Assembly (NCBI GenBank): GCA_964512085.1
Contig: CAZEIU010000009.1
Span: 1-25,685, forward strand
Source: JAUPVL01 sp964512085
GTDB lineage: Bacteria; Patescibacteriota; Saccharimonadia; CAILAD01; BJGX01
Length of the DNA stretch: 25,685 nt
Direction: 5' to 3'
Under the pieces are notes generated by a model. The model had not been told where the DNA came from. It worked only from the letters and a program-made list of their open reading frames with translations, and searched no databases. Shown here one piece after another: positions 11,844 through 20,045 of this stretch; the first letter of the stretch is position 1; each line of letters begins with the position of its first letter. The position numbers and the translations under genes were made by a program.

Positions 11844-14339
11844 ATGCAACCAGAATTACCAGACGTATTTGAGAGATTTACGCAAAACGCCAAAAAAACA
11901 TTACAATACAGCGGACAAATAGCTATACAAACCGGCGCAGCCTATGTAGGCACAGAGCATTTACTATTAGGAATATTACGATCTAACGGATCGCTAGGCG
12001 CAAGACTGCTAAGTGAAAATGGCGTAAGTATAGAGAAGATTAACCCTAGTTTAATTACACCATCAAATATTGCCATTGAGGCCGAGCATCGATCGGGTGC
12101 CAGCATGATTGATTTATCAGAAACTGCCAAAAAAACTATTACTCTTGCTCTTAGAATTGCTCAAGAATTTGGTCAGCCATACGCAGGTACAGAACACTTA
12201 TTATTCGCAATTCTTAATCAAAAAAATTCTCGTGCCCAAACTATTTTGGCCGAAATAAAAATTGACCCAGTCAAATTGCGCAACGAAGTCGAGAACTTCT
12301 TGCAAAGCCAGCCACAAAGTTTTGAAGCCAACCTATCAAACCCAAATAACAAAGGCAAAAAAGACAGCAAAACTCCTGCTCTTGATCATTTTAGTGTTGA
12401 TTTAACCAAAAAAGCTAGCGAGGGCAAACTCGACCCAATGGTAGGCCGCAAGCCTCAATTAGACCGAATGATATCTATCTTAAATAGGCGTACTAAAAAT
12501 AACCCAGTACTTATTGGCGAGCCGGGCGTTGGTAAGACAGCCATTGTAGAAGGCTTGGCACAGCGCGTAGCCGAAGAAGAAGTGCCTGATATGTTGATAG
12601 GCAAAAGAATAATGATGCTAGATATGGCCTCAGTAATTGCTGGAACAAAATTTAGAGGCGAATTCGAAGAAAGACTCAAAAAAATATTAGACGAGGCTAA
12701 AGCTGCCGACGATGTAATACTGTTTATCGACGAGCTCCACAATGTAGTAGGTGCTGGTAGTGCCGAAGGGGCCATAGATGCTGCTAATATTCTCAAGCCC
12801 GCATTAGCTCGTGGCGAAGTGCAAACAATTGGCGCAACTACACTCGAAGAATACCGAAAGTATATAGAGAAAGACTCAGCTTTGGAGCGTCGTTTTCAAC
12901 CTGTACAGGTCCCAGAAGCAACCGTAGAAGAAACAGTTGAAATACTAAAAGGCCTTAGAGACAACTACGAGAAGTTTCATAATGTAGAGATCTCAGACGA
13001 GTCTATTGAACAAGCCGCCAAATTAGCCAAGCGCTATGTGAGCGATAGATTCATGCCCGATAAGGCAATAGATTTAATAGACGAAGCAGCAGCTCAAGCT
13101 AGAATAAGTCGAGGCACAATTAGCAAGACAGAACGTCAGCTCGAGAAAAAAATCAATGATTTAAACAACAGCATTGATGATGCAGTCTACAACCAAGACT
13201 TTGAATATGCTGCCAAACTTAAGTCTGAACTTTCTGTGCTTGAGGAAAAACTGGGCGCTCAAAGTAAAAAGAATAGTAAAAAACCAGCTGTTGCCGTAAC
13301 TGCCGAAGATATTGCCGTAGTCATATCACAAACTACAGGTATACCTATGACTAAGTTAATAAAGTTTGAGACCGAAGCTCTACAAAACTTAGAAAAAGTA
13401 CTTAAATCTAAAGTAATTGATCAAGATGAGGCTGTTGAGGCTGTCGCCAGAGCTATAAGGCGTAGTCGTACCGGCATTGCCGACGAGAATCGCCCGATTG
13501 GATCTTTTATATTCTTGGGCCCTACCGGTGTAGGCAAGACCGAACTGGCTAGAGTACTGGCACAAGAGCTGTTTCATGACAAAGACGCCATGATAAAAGT
13601 AGACATGAGTGAGTTTATGGAAAAACACAACACTGCAAGACTTGTTGGCGCACCTGCTGGCTATGTTGGTTATGACGAAGGTGGCGGACAACTTACCGAG
13701 AAAGTACGCCGCAGGCCATATAGCTTAATATTGTTTGACGAAATAGAAAAAGCTCACCCCGATGTATTTAATATACTTTTGCAAATACTAGAAGATGGTG
13801 TACTGACCGATGCCAAAGGTAGAAAAGTAGATTTTAGAAACACAATTATTATAATGACCAGCAATGTAGGTGCCAAAAAACTTCACGAAGAGGCTGTTAT
13901 TGGGTTCGAGACTGCAACAAAAAGCCAAGAACAAAAACTCGAGAAGATGCATGAGCGCATGCAGGCTACTGTAAAAAAAGAACTTAAAAAGAGTTTTAGA
14001 CCCGAGTTTTTGAATAGAATTGACCATATAGTAGTGTTTAAGGCGCTAAGCAAAATTAGTATTGCTCATATTGCCGACTTACAATTGGGCGATTTGGCAA
14101 GGCGTTTGCAAGCCAAAGAAGTTGAGCTCAAATTTAGCAAAGCTGTCAAAGATTTATTGCTAGAAGAAGGCTATGATGTTGAGAATGGTGCTCGCCCAAT
14201 GAAGAGAGCTATACAACGGCTTATAGAAGATCCGCTAGCCAATCAAATGATAGACGGCTCGATTAAACCTGGCGATACGGTTAAAATAGGCGTAGATAAA
14301 ACTGGCGGTATAGAAATAAAAGTTGCTCTTGGAGTTTAG
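11844..14339 (+). CDS. clpC: ClpC-type AAA+ chaperone/protease ATPase
   Basis: This is a ring-forming unfoldase that feeds substrates to ClpP. The 831 residues contain: two Clp-N repeats (about 7-70 and 90-150, each with GTEHLL); AAA1 with Walker A GEPGVGKT (225-232) and Walker B DE at 296-297; a middle domain with a UVR-like motif (about 432-470, DFEYAAKLKSELSVLEEKL); and AAA2 with GPTGVGKT (559-566) and DE at 632-633. The short UVR-type middle domain and the IGF tripeptide (686-688), the ClpP-docking loop, point to ClpC, not ClpB. The ribosome-binding site AGGAGGA is ideal. It shares the CIRCE-controlled transcript with nusA. The downstream order (small gene, radA, yacL-like) echoes the Firmicutes clpC-radA-disA-yacL block. 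Confidence 0.94.
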   Translation: MQPELPDVFERFTQNAKKTLQYSGQIAIQTGAAYVGTEHLLLGILRSNGSLGARLLSENGVSIEKINPSLITPSNIAIEAEHRSGASMIDLSETAKKTITLALRIAQEFGQPYAGTEHLLFAILNQKNSRAQTILAEIKIDPVKLRNEVENFLQSQPQSFEANLSNPNNKGKKDSKTPALDHFSVDLTKKASEGKLDPMVGRKPQLDRMISILNRRTKNNPVLIGEPGVGKTAIVEGLAQRVAEEEVPDMLIGKRIMMLDMASVIAGTKFRGEFEERLKKILDEAKAADDVILFIDELHNVVGAGSAEGAIDAANILKPALARGEVQTIGATTLEEYRKYIEKDSALERRFQPVQVPEATVEETVEILKGLRDNYEKFHNVEISDESIEQAAKLAKRYVSDRFMPDKAIDLIDEAAAQARISRGTISKTERQLEKKINDLNNSIDDAVYNQDFEYAAKLKSELSVLEEKLGAQSKKNSKKPAVAVTAEDIAVVISQTTGIPMTKLIKFETEALQNLEKVLKSKVIDQDEAVEAVARAIRRSRTGIADENRPIGSFIFLGPTGVGKTELARVLAQELFHDKDAMIKVDMSEFMEKHNTARLVGAPAGYVGYDEGGGQLTEKVRRRPYSLILFDEIEKAHPDVFNILLQILEDGVLTDAKGRKVDFRNTIIIMTSNVGAKKLHEEAVIGFETATKSQEQKLEKMHERMQATVKKELKKSFRPEFLNRIDHIVVFKALSKISIAHIADLQLGDLARRLQAKEVELKFSKAVKDLLLEEGYDVENGARPMKRAIQRLIEDPLANQMIDGSIKPGDTVKIGVDKTGGIEIKVALGV

Positions 14340-14434
14340 TATTTGAATAATACTATCAAGCCTATCGGAGAAGTACTAAAACCAAACAAAGAATATGTAG
14401 ATATTATAAAAGTTAAGTAGCATTTTAATTATGC

Positions 14435-14462
14435 TTGAAATAACTCTAGTTTGGGCTACAAT
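14435..14462 (+). promoter_or_regulatory. Putative promoter of the 96-residue gene
   Basis: TTGAAA (14435-14440), a 16-nt spacer and TACAAT (14457-14462). Initiation near 14469 gives a leader of about 29 nt ending in an AAGGTG ribosome-binding site. Confidence 0.45.
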
Positions 14463-14497
14463 AATTATGATCATTGCAAAACAAAAAGGTGAAGAGG

Positions 14498-14788
14498 ATG
14501 GATGCCGGTAGATTGCCAGAAGAATGTAAATACGAAAATGGCATGCTAAAAGGCCCCAGAAAAAGATCGTATTGGATGAAAGATGGCGTAGTTTGGGAAG
14601 TTTGGGAGACTAAAAGATTAACTTCACAACGGTCGGTAGTAACTTTATTTGCTCTTACCGGCCCTAGCACTAAACGGCTACAGCTTACAAATGATGAATT
14701 TTGGAATTTGGTTCGAAATGGTGAAATGCACTTACTAAAAATTACATCTGGTAATGAGGCTATATTGGCCGGTATTAATAGATATTAA
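14498..14788 (+). CDS. Hypothetical protein, 96 residues, unrecognised
   Basis: I do not recognise this small soluble protein. It is basic and aromatic in the middle (GPRKRSYWMKDGVVWEVWETKR) and mixed alpha/beta, with DEFWNLVRNGEMHLLKI near the end, and has no signal peptide or membrane segment. I place the start at the ATG at 14498: AAGGTG (14485-14490) lies 7 nt before it. A longer frame from a TTG at 14474 has no ribosome-binding site and would begin inside the leader. It has its own putative promoter and is followed by a strong terminator, so it is a separate unit between clpC and radA. Confidence 0.7.
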   Translation: MDAGRLPEECKYENGMLKGPRKRSYWMKDGVVWEVWETKRLTSQRSVVTLFALTGPSTKRLQLTNDEFWNLVRNGEMHLLKITSGNEAILAGINRY

Positions 14789-14799
14789 AAATATTTATT

Positions 14800-14827
14800 T
14801 GTCCTACAGTAATGTAGGACATTTTTT
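14800..14827 (+). terminator. Intrinsic terminator before radA
   Basis: TGTCCTACA (14800-14808) and TGTAGGACA (14813-14821) form a perfect 9-bp stem with loop GTAA, followed by six Ts (14822-14827). Confidence 0.92.
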
Positions 14828-14852
14828 AAACTAAAAATTACTTAAAAACAGT

Positions 14853-14869
14853 TTCGTACTGTGTTCGTA
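14853..14869 (+). repeat. Direct repeat TTCGTA-N5-TTCGTA upstream of radA
   Basis: TTCGTA at 14853-14858 and 14864-14869, 11 nt apart (one helical turn), just before the radA -10. A closely similar block lies before recG (22564-22580); the 17-nt stretches beginning TTTCGTA agree at 15 of 17 positions. It may be an activator or repressor site for recombination genes. Confidence 0.45.
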
Positions 14870-14872
14870 TTG

Positions 14873-14881
14873 TGATACAAT
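14873..14881 (+). promoter_or_regulatory. Extended -10 promoter of radA (leaderless)
   Basis: TGA-TACAAT (14873-14881) is an extended -10. The radA ATG lies 9 nt further on, so initiation would be within about 3 nt of the start codon. The -35 position reads TTCGTA, the first copy of the direct repeat. Confidence 0.55.
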
Positions 14882-14890
14882 AGTTTTGTT

Positions 14891-16228
14891 ATGGCAAAAT
14901 CAAGCTCACAATTTGTCTGTCAAGAATGTGGCGCTACTTATGGCAAGTGGAGCGGTAAGTGCATGCAATGTGGTGCATGGGATAGCTTAGTAGAATCTGT
15001 AAAAGCAAGCTCTATGGTGGGTAACAAGATAGGCTCTTTGCCAAGTGCCGAAAAAGTAAGTAAAGTATCAGAAATTAAATCAAATGATAGCCCAAGAATA
15101 ACTACCCAAAACTCAGAGCTAGATACTGTATTGGGCGGGGGGATTGTTCCAGGTAGTTTGATACTCTTGGCCGGAGACCCTGGTATCGGGAAAAGCACAT
15201 TGGTACTACAAATTGCTGGCAGTATAAGCGAACATAAGTCGGTATTGTATGTTAGTGGTGAAGAATCTGCTTCACAAATAAAATTGCGTGTCGATAGAGT
15301 TAAAAATATTGTAGAGAATTTTGATTTCTTGGCTAGCACCGATTTAGATCAAGTGCTGGCCCAAGCTTTTAGTAGCCAATATGATTTAATTATTGTCGAC
15401 TCTATTCAGACCATGGCGAGCAAGAGTGTGGCTAGTGCGGCTGGTACCGTTAGCCAAATCACAAACGGCGCTAACGCTTTAATGCAGGCAGCCAAAAAAA
15501 CCAATACAGCTTTTATATTGATTGGCCACGTAACCAAAGAGGGTAATCTGGCCGGTCCAAGGCTATTAGAACACTTAGTAGATACTGTATTACAGCTCGA
15601 AGGCGAAAAGTATGGTAGTGTAAAGTTTTTAAGATCGGTCAAAAATAGATTTGGTTCTACCAATGAAGTTGGAGTATTAGAAATGACAGACTCTGGGCTT
15701 TTACCATTAACCAACCCTAGCGGTCTATTGCTAGAGGAGCACACTCAAAGCCCGGGGAGCGTAATATTTGCCACCATGGAAGGCACCAGACCGCTATTGG
15801 TAGAAGTTCAGGCGCTAGTGAGCCCAAGTGTATTTGGTTACCCCAAACGCTCGGCCGTGGGTGTCGACATGAATCGCCTTGGTTTGTTATGCGCCGTTAT
15901 GACCAAACGAGGGGGAGTAAATTTGAGCAACTCCGACGTCTATGTTAATATTGTAGGTGGACTTAAGATAAACGAGCCGGCAATAGATTTAGCAATTATT
16001 TTGGCCATAACCTCGGCAACCAAAAATGCAATTATTGATTCATCTACTATTGTCTTTGGCGAAGTTGGGCTTAGCGGAGAAATTCGTTCGGTAAATAGTT
16101 CTGATCGTAGGCTGAAAGAAGCTAAAAAACTTGGTTTTAATAAAGCCATAACTCCTCCGTCAATTTCTGGCTCTAATATACAAAATCCAAAAAATATTAT
16201 AGAAGCTATTAAGCTTCTTAAAAAATAA
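14891..16228 (+). CDS. radA: DNA repair protein RadA (Sms)
   Basis: RadA is a RecA-like ATPase and DnaB-type helicase that promotes branch migration in homologous recombination. The 445 residues include: an N-terminal C4 zinc finger (C10, C13, C24, C27 in CQECG..GKCMQCG); Walker A GDPGIGKST (95-103); Walker B-like LIIVDSIQT (about 166-174); the RadA-specific KNRFG motif (251-255); and a C-terminal Lon-protease-like domain with GYPKRSAVGVDMNRL and FGEVGLSGEIRSV. All key residues are present and the length is typical. There is no Shine-Dalgarno sequence and the -10 is 9 nt upstream, implying a leaderless message. A YacL-like gene follows after 21 nt. disA, the usual gene between radA and yacL in Firmicutes, is absent. 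Confidence 0.96.
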   Translation: MAKSSSQFVCQECGATYGKWSGKCMQCGAWDSLVESVKASSMVGNKIGSLPSAEKVSKVSEIKSNDSPRITTQNSELDTVLGGGIVPGSLILLAGDPGIGKSTLVLQIAGSISEHKSVLYVSGEESASQIKLRVDRVKNIVENFDFLASTDLDQVLAQAFSSQYDLIIVDSIQTMASKSVASAAGTVSQITNGANALMQAAKKTNTAFILIGHVTKEGNLAGPRLLEHLVDTVLQLEGEKYGSVKFLRSVKNRFGSTNEVGVLEMTDSGLLPLTNPSGLLLEEHTQSPGSVIFATMEGTRPLLVEVQALVSPSVFGYPKRSAVGVDMNRLGLLCAVMTKRGGVNLSNSDVYVNIVGGLKINEPAIDLAIILAITSATKNAIIDSSTIVFGEVGLSGEIRSVNSSDRRLKEAKKLGFNKAITPPSISGSNIQNPKNIIEAIKLLKK

Positions 16229-16249
16229 CAATAAAAAAGAAAGGTATAA

Positions 16250-17029
16250 ATGATCTTATTATTAACTTTGCTGTCGGCCATATGTTTGGTTATGGCGCTG
16301 GCACTACTATATTTAATTAAAAAACCACACACCACTCAAAATCAAAATTCAGAAAAAGAAGTATACAAAAACAATTCTCAAATACTAGTCGATACATCGG
16401 CTATAATCGATGGCCGTATAGCCGACATTGCTGCAACCGGTTTTGTGCCTGGTAAGTTATTGGTTCCTAGATTCGTACTTGCCGAACTACAAAACATCGC
16501 CGACTCAGAAGACTCTATGCGTAGAAGCCGTGGCCGCAGAGGCTTAGAGATGCTCAATATTATCCGTCAAAACCCTGCTGTAGAATTAGACATAATAGAG
16601 CATGACCCTAAAGATGTCGCCGAGGTAGATCACAAGCTTGTGCACTTGGCTAGAGAATACGGAACAGACATTCTTACCACCGACTATAATTTAAATAGAG
16701 TTGCAACAATAGAACAAGTAAAAGTGCTCAATATCAATGAGCTAGCCAATGCTATTAAGACAGTAGTAGTTCCGGGCGAACAAATGAGAGTAAAAGTAGT
16801 GCAAAAAGGTAAGGAGAAAAACCAAGGTCTTGCCTACTTAGAAGACGGTACTATGATAGTGGTAGAAAATGGTGACAAACTTATCAATAGAGAAGTAGAC
16901 GTAGAAGTAACTCGTATTTTTCAGACGGTTGCCGGTAAGATGATATTTACAGTACAGCAGGGTAAGTCAAAAACTACGGGCAACAATAACAAGCGATCTA
17001 ATTCTAACAAAACTAGAACAACTAAGTAA
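16250..17029 (+). CDS. YacL-like membrane-anchored PIN-TRAM protein
   Basis: This is a predicted membrane-anchored ribonuclease. The 259 residues have one N-terminal membrane helix (3-23), then a PIN domain with LVDTSAIIDGRIADI, acidic residues D48, D54, E79, D127, D140 and D145 (the last in TTDYNLNR), and the SMRRSRGRRGLEML segment typical of the YacL branch. A TRAM domain follows (about 177-240, GEQMRVKVVQKGKEKNQGLAYLEDGTMIVV), and a basic Asn/Lys/Thr-rich tail. Bacillus YacL has four membrane segments; this one keeps a single anchor. AAAGG sits 6 nt before the ATG. It lies just downstream of radA, as in Firmicutes. It converges with the PBP gene with only 15 nt between stops and no visible terminator. 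Confidence 0.9.
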   Translation: MILLLTLLSAICLVMALALLYLIKKPHTTQNQNSEKEVYKNNSQILVDTSAIIDGRIADIAATGFVPGKLLVPRFVLAELQNIADSEDSMRRSRGRRGLEMLNIIRQNPAVELDIIEHDPKDVAEVDHKLVHLAREYGTDILTTDYNLNRVATIEQVKVLNINELANAIKTVVVPGEQMRVKVVQKGKEKNQGLAYLEDGTMIVVENGDKLINREVDVEVTRIFQTVAGKMIFTVQQGKSKTTGNNNKRSNSNKTRTTK

Positions 17030-17044
17030 CTGTAATTGAATTAT

Positions 17045-19936
17045 TTAGGGGTAGACTTTGGTGGATCCCACCATCGCATAATCATCATTGCCTGATGCAT
17101 TATAAGCCGAGCCAGACCATGCGTTCCAAGTAATTTTGCCCCCAGACGAAACGGTTGGGCCAGCTACTAATGTGCCATTTATGTAGAGCGTTGCACTAAA
17201 TGTACCACTGCCAGTAAGTGTACAGCTCTTGGGCGGGGTACAACTTAGATTGTAACTACTTGAACTCGAGTTTACTGATACGGCCACGCTATTGCTTTGA
17301 GCGCTATATAAACCAGAATCATATACCTTGGCATAATAACTATGTGTGCCAGTTCCTGGAGTGTCGCTTATAGTCACAGCTCCACCAGCGCCAACAGCTT
17401 GAGAACTTATTTGGCTACCATCTCTGTAAAATTCAACTCTATTAAGTGGGAACTTACCGCCCACTATGTTGGCTGTGACATCTACAGTGGTACCATTTGC
17501 AGTTGCGCTTATGCTTATTGAAGGTTGGGTATCGCCACATTGGTGTACATCATCTTTTTCTGTAGGCACCGATCCGCCCGAGCTATAGCCCAAGCTTCTG
17601 GCAAGCGCTGCAACCGGTGGGTTCCATCTATTAAACGATGGGTCGTTGGTGGGTATCTCGGCAGTCATAGAGCTGCCGGTAACTTCTTGTTTGGCGGCTT
17701 CTGGAGTACATTCGGTGGCAAGCTTGCCACTAACGGTATCTATGACACCCCTTTGGTTGCCATCGGCTTTAGTAAGTGAATACCAGCTTGCAAAAATATC
17801 GGTACGGGTTTTTTTAGTTGAAGTAGTAGGAGTTTTGCCGGTGTTGGCATCGAGAGTAACTTGTTTTAGCCCAGGAGCTTGTTCGAATTTTTCAATTGGA
17901 GTATTTGCGAGTGCTGCTTGCATGTATTTGTTCCAGATAGGTGCCGATACAATACTGGCGGCTTGAGTCATTGGCTTGTTGTCGTTATTGCCCGCCCAAA
18001 CTGCAGTAACTAATGATGGGGTATAGCCCATTGTCCAGGCGTCTTTATAGTCTTCTGTTGTACCGGTTTTGGCAGCCACAGGACGACTCCCGAGAGTTAG
18101 AGGGTTGGAGCAAGTAAATACGCCTAGGCTACAACGAGCACTATTATCGCTTAAAATACTTGTTACTTCTGAGGCTATTTGTGGATCAATAACTTGCTTG
18201 CCAGCATCTTGTTTGCTCTCATATTGATCTAAAACCTTGCCTGACGAGTCGGTAACTTTAAGCCAATATATCTGATCATGTTTTTTACCCTTGTCGGCCA
18301 AAACAGAAAAAGCATTGGCCATGTCGACCATTTTTACTTCACCAGCACCCAGAGCTAAACTCAAGCCATATTCATCGGCGTTTCTGTCAAAAGTTGTAAT
18401 ACCCATATCTTTGGCTGTACCCAAAAACTCATCAATCCCACCAATATAAAGTGATTTGACCGCCGGAATGTTAAGTGAGCTAGCTAGAGCAGTACGGGCC
18501 GATTGAACTCCATAAAATCTACGAGTGTAGTTTTGAGGTTTGTAGCCGCCACCAAAGTCGGTTTGAACATCATATAGAGTGCTTCCGGGTCCCCAATTCT
18601 TCTTAAACAAGTTAGAATATACCAACGGTTTTATCGATGATCCAGGCTGCCGCCTCGCTACAGCAACATTAAAACTACCAAAGTCGGCGTTGTTGTAATC
18701 ATAGCTACCTACCATCGATAAAACTTGACCATTTCGGGGGTCAGAAGATGTTAGAGCTGCATTGCTACCACCATTGGCTCTTACTCCGGCCATTCCCGAG
18801 GCAACTGCATCTTCAGACATTTTCTGCTTATCATAATCGAGCGTGGTAATTACTTTTAGACCACCTTCATTAACTTTCTTAACACCAAACTTGTCTTCTA
18901 ACTGATCTCTTACATATTGTACGAAGTGCGGGGCAGTAACATTTGAGTATGGGTTGTATGGCTTGAGTTGGGCCAAGGTATCTACTTGTTTGGCTTCGTC
19001 TGCCTGAGCTTGGGTAATGTATTTCTGCTGAACCATAAGGTCTAATACTCTATTACGCTTGGCGATAAGAGCTTCGGTGTGACTACCATATGGTGAATAA
19101 TAAGTTGGGGCTTGCGGAATACTGGCAAGCATTGCGCACTGACTCAAGCTCAAGTCTTTAGCTTCTATGCCGTAATACTGTTTTGAGGCAGCCTGTATGC
19201 CATAGGCTGTAGAACCATAAGGAATCTCGTTTAAATAAAGTTTTAGAATGTCATCTTTTTTATATAGCTGTTCTATTTCTATGGCCAAAATAAGTTCTTT
19301 GATTTTTCGCGAATAGGTAGGTTCATTGGTGAGCAGTGCATTTTTTACATATTGCTGAGTTATAGTACTTCCGCCGCCTTTGCTTCTATCGCGTAAAAAG
19401 ACTCCAGTAAACGCTCTGGCTATACCCGCGGGGCTAAATGCGCCTTGTTTGTAGAAATCTTTGTCTTCAAGTGCGATAGTAGCATCTTTTATGCATTGTG
19501 GCATTTGATTAAACTCAATAATGCTTCTATCTTTATCGCCATATATTTCAACTAATAAGTGCTGGCCACTACGGTCGTATAACTTAGTAGTTTGAGCGCT
19601 GGCTACAGCATTGATTTTATTTGGGCTAGGCAGATCTTTGGCAAACCATGCAAAAACAGCAGCCATCATAAGTAGTCCACTTAGTGCTCCGATAGCATAG
19701 AGTTTTAAAGCTTTTTTGCTACTTAAAATAGCCCATATGTGTTTTGGGCTAATTTTTTCGATACCTTTTGCCTTGGCAACAGCAGGGGTTTTTAGCCACG
19801 TAAGTAGCCCCATTTGCTTAATAGAACCATTCTTAGCTACTTTGGGTGTAGCGCTGTTTATAGAGCTGGCGGTGCGATTTGATTTAGTGCGCACTACACG
19901 ACGTTTTTTGAATCGAGGGATGTTGTTTTTTGGCAT
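17045..19936 (-). CDS. Bifunctional class A penicillin-binding protein (PBP1A type) with C-terminal Ig-like region
   Basis: This enzyme polymerises and cross-links peptidoglycan on the outer face of the membrane. The 963 residues have: a basic cytoplasmic N terminus; one membrane helix (about 78-98); a GT51 glycosyltransferase (ALEDKDFY with E157, GGGSTITQQ near 187-195, LYLNEIPYG near 233-241); and a transpeptidase domain with SxxK at 433-436 (SSIK), SxN at 487-489 and KTG at 623-625. A Ser/Thr/Lys linker follows, then about 160 residues of beta-rich Ig-like sequence (from about 805, GTTVDVTANIVGGKFPLNRVEFYRDG) and a further Gly/Ser/Thr-rich module to the end, probably wall- or surface-facing. 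AAAGG lies 5 nt before the ATG, and an extended -10 lies at 19964-19972. All catalytic motifs are intact. It converges with the PIN-TRAM gene and is divergent from tyrS. Confidence 0.94.
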   Translation of the reverse strand: MPKNNIPRFKKRRVVRTKSNRTASSINSATPKVAKNGSIKQMGLLTWLKTPAVAKAKGIEKISPKHIWAILSSKKALKLYAIGALSGLLMMAAVFAWFAKDLPSPNKINAVASAQTTKLYDRSGQHLLVEIYGDKDRSIIEFNQMPQCIKDATIALEDKDFYKQGAFSPAGIARAFTGVFLRDRSKGGGSTITQQYVKNALLTNEPTYSRKIKELILAIEIEQLYKKDDILKLYLNEIPYGSTAYGIQAASKQYYGIEAKDLSLSQCAMLASIPQAPTYYSPYGSHTEALIAKRNRVLDLMVQQKYITQAQADEAKQVDTLAQLKPYNPYSNVTAPHFVQYVRDQLEDKFGVKKVNEGGLKVITTLDYDKQKMSEDAVASGMAGVRANGGSNAALTSSDPRNGQVLSMVGSYDYNNADFGSFNVAVARRQPGSSIKPLVYSNLFKKNWGPGSTLYDVQTDFGGGYKPQNYTRRFYGVQSARTALASSLNIPAVKSLYIGGIDEFLGTAKDMGITTFDRNADEYGLSLALGAGEVKMVDMANAFSVLADKGKKHDQIYWLKVTDSSGKVLDQYESKQDAGKQVIDPQIASEVTSILSDNSARCSLGVFTCSNPLTLGSRPVAAKTGTTEDYKDAWTMGYTPSLVTAVWAGNNDNKPMTQAASIVSAPIWNKYMQAALANTPIEKFEQAPGLKQVTLDANTGKTPTTSTKKTRTDIFASWYSLTKADGNQRGVIDTVSGKLATECTPEAAKQEVTGSSMTAEIPTNDPSFNRWNPPVAALARSLGYSSGGSVPTEKDDVHQCGDTQPSISISATANGTTVDVTANIVGGKFPLNRVEFYRDGSQISSQAVGAGGAVTISDTPGTGTHSYYAKVYDSGLYSAQSNSVAVSVNSSSSSYNLSCTPPKSCTLTGSGTFSATLYINGTLVAGPTVSSGGKITWNAWSGSAYNASGNDDYAMVGSTKVYP

Positions 19937-19963
19937 TTTTACCTTTAGTTATAGGCCGACTAT

Positions 19964-19972
19964 GTTATAGCA
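19964..19972 (-). promoter_or_regulatory. Extended -10 promoter of the PBP gene
   Basis: On the minus strand TGC-TATAAC (19972-19964) within CTGTGCTATAAC, with a poor -35 (TAATGA). Initiation would be near 19957, a leader of about 20 nt carrying the AAAGG ribosome-binding site. Confidence 0.5.
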
Positions 19973-20003
19973 CAGACTGCTCTATATCATTACTTATAGA
20001 TTA

Positions 20004-20032
20004 TATACAAAAAACGCTTTGCAAGCTATAAT
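20004..20032 (+). promoter_or_regulatory. Promoter of tyrS
   Basis: TATACA (20004-20009), a 17-nt spacer and a perfect TATAAT (20027-20032). The ATG lies 13 nt after the -10, so the leader would be only about 6 nt and cannot hold a Shine-Dalgarno sequence. No T-box-like structure is present. Confidence 0.5.
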
Positions 20033-20045
20033 GTGACTAATATAT

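Noticed and set aside
14474..14497. TTG-started extension of the 96-residue protein
   Set aside because: No ribosome-binding site lies before it, and it falls at the expected transcription start. The ATG at 14498 has AAGGTG 7 nt upstream.
14853..14869. LexA/SOS box upstream of radA
   Set aside because: The bases resemble CGTAC-TGT-GTTCG but the spacing is 3, not 4, and the left half does not match GAAC. The direct-repeat reading fits both radA and recG better.
17059..17073. TGGTGG/CCACCA hairpin near the PBP 3' end considered as a terminator
   Set aside because: No T tract follows on either strand, and it lies inside the coding sequence 12 nt before the stop.
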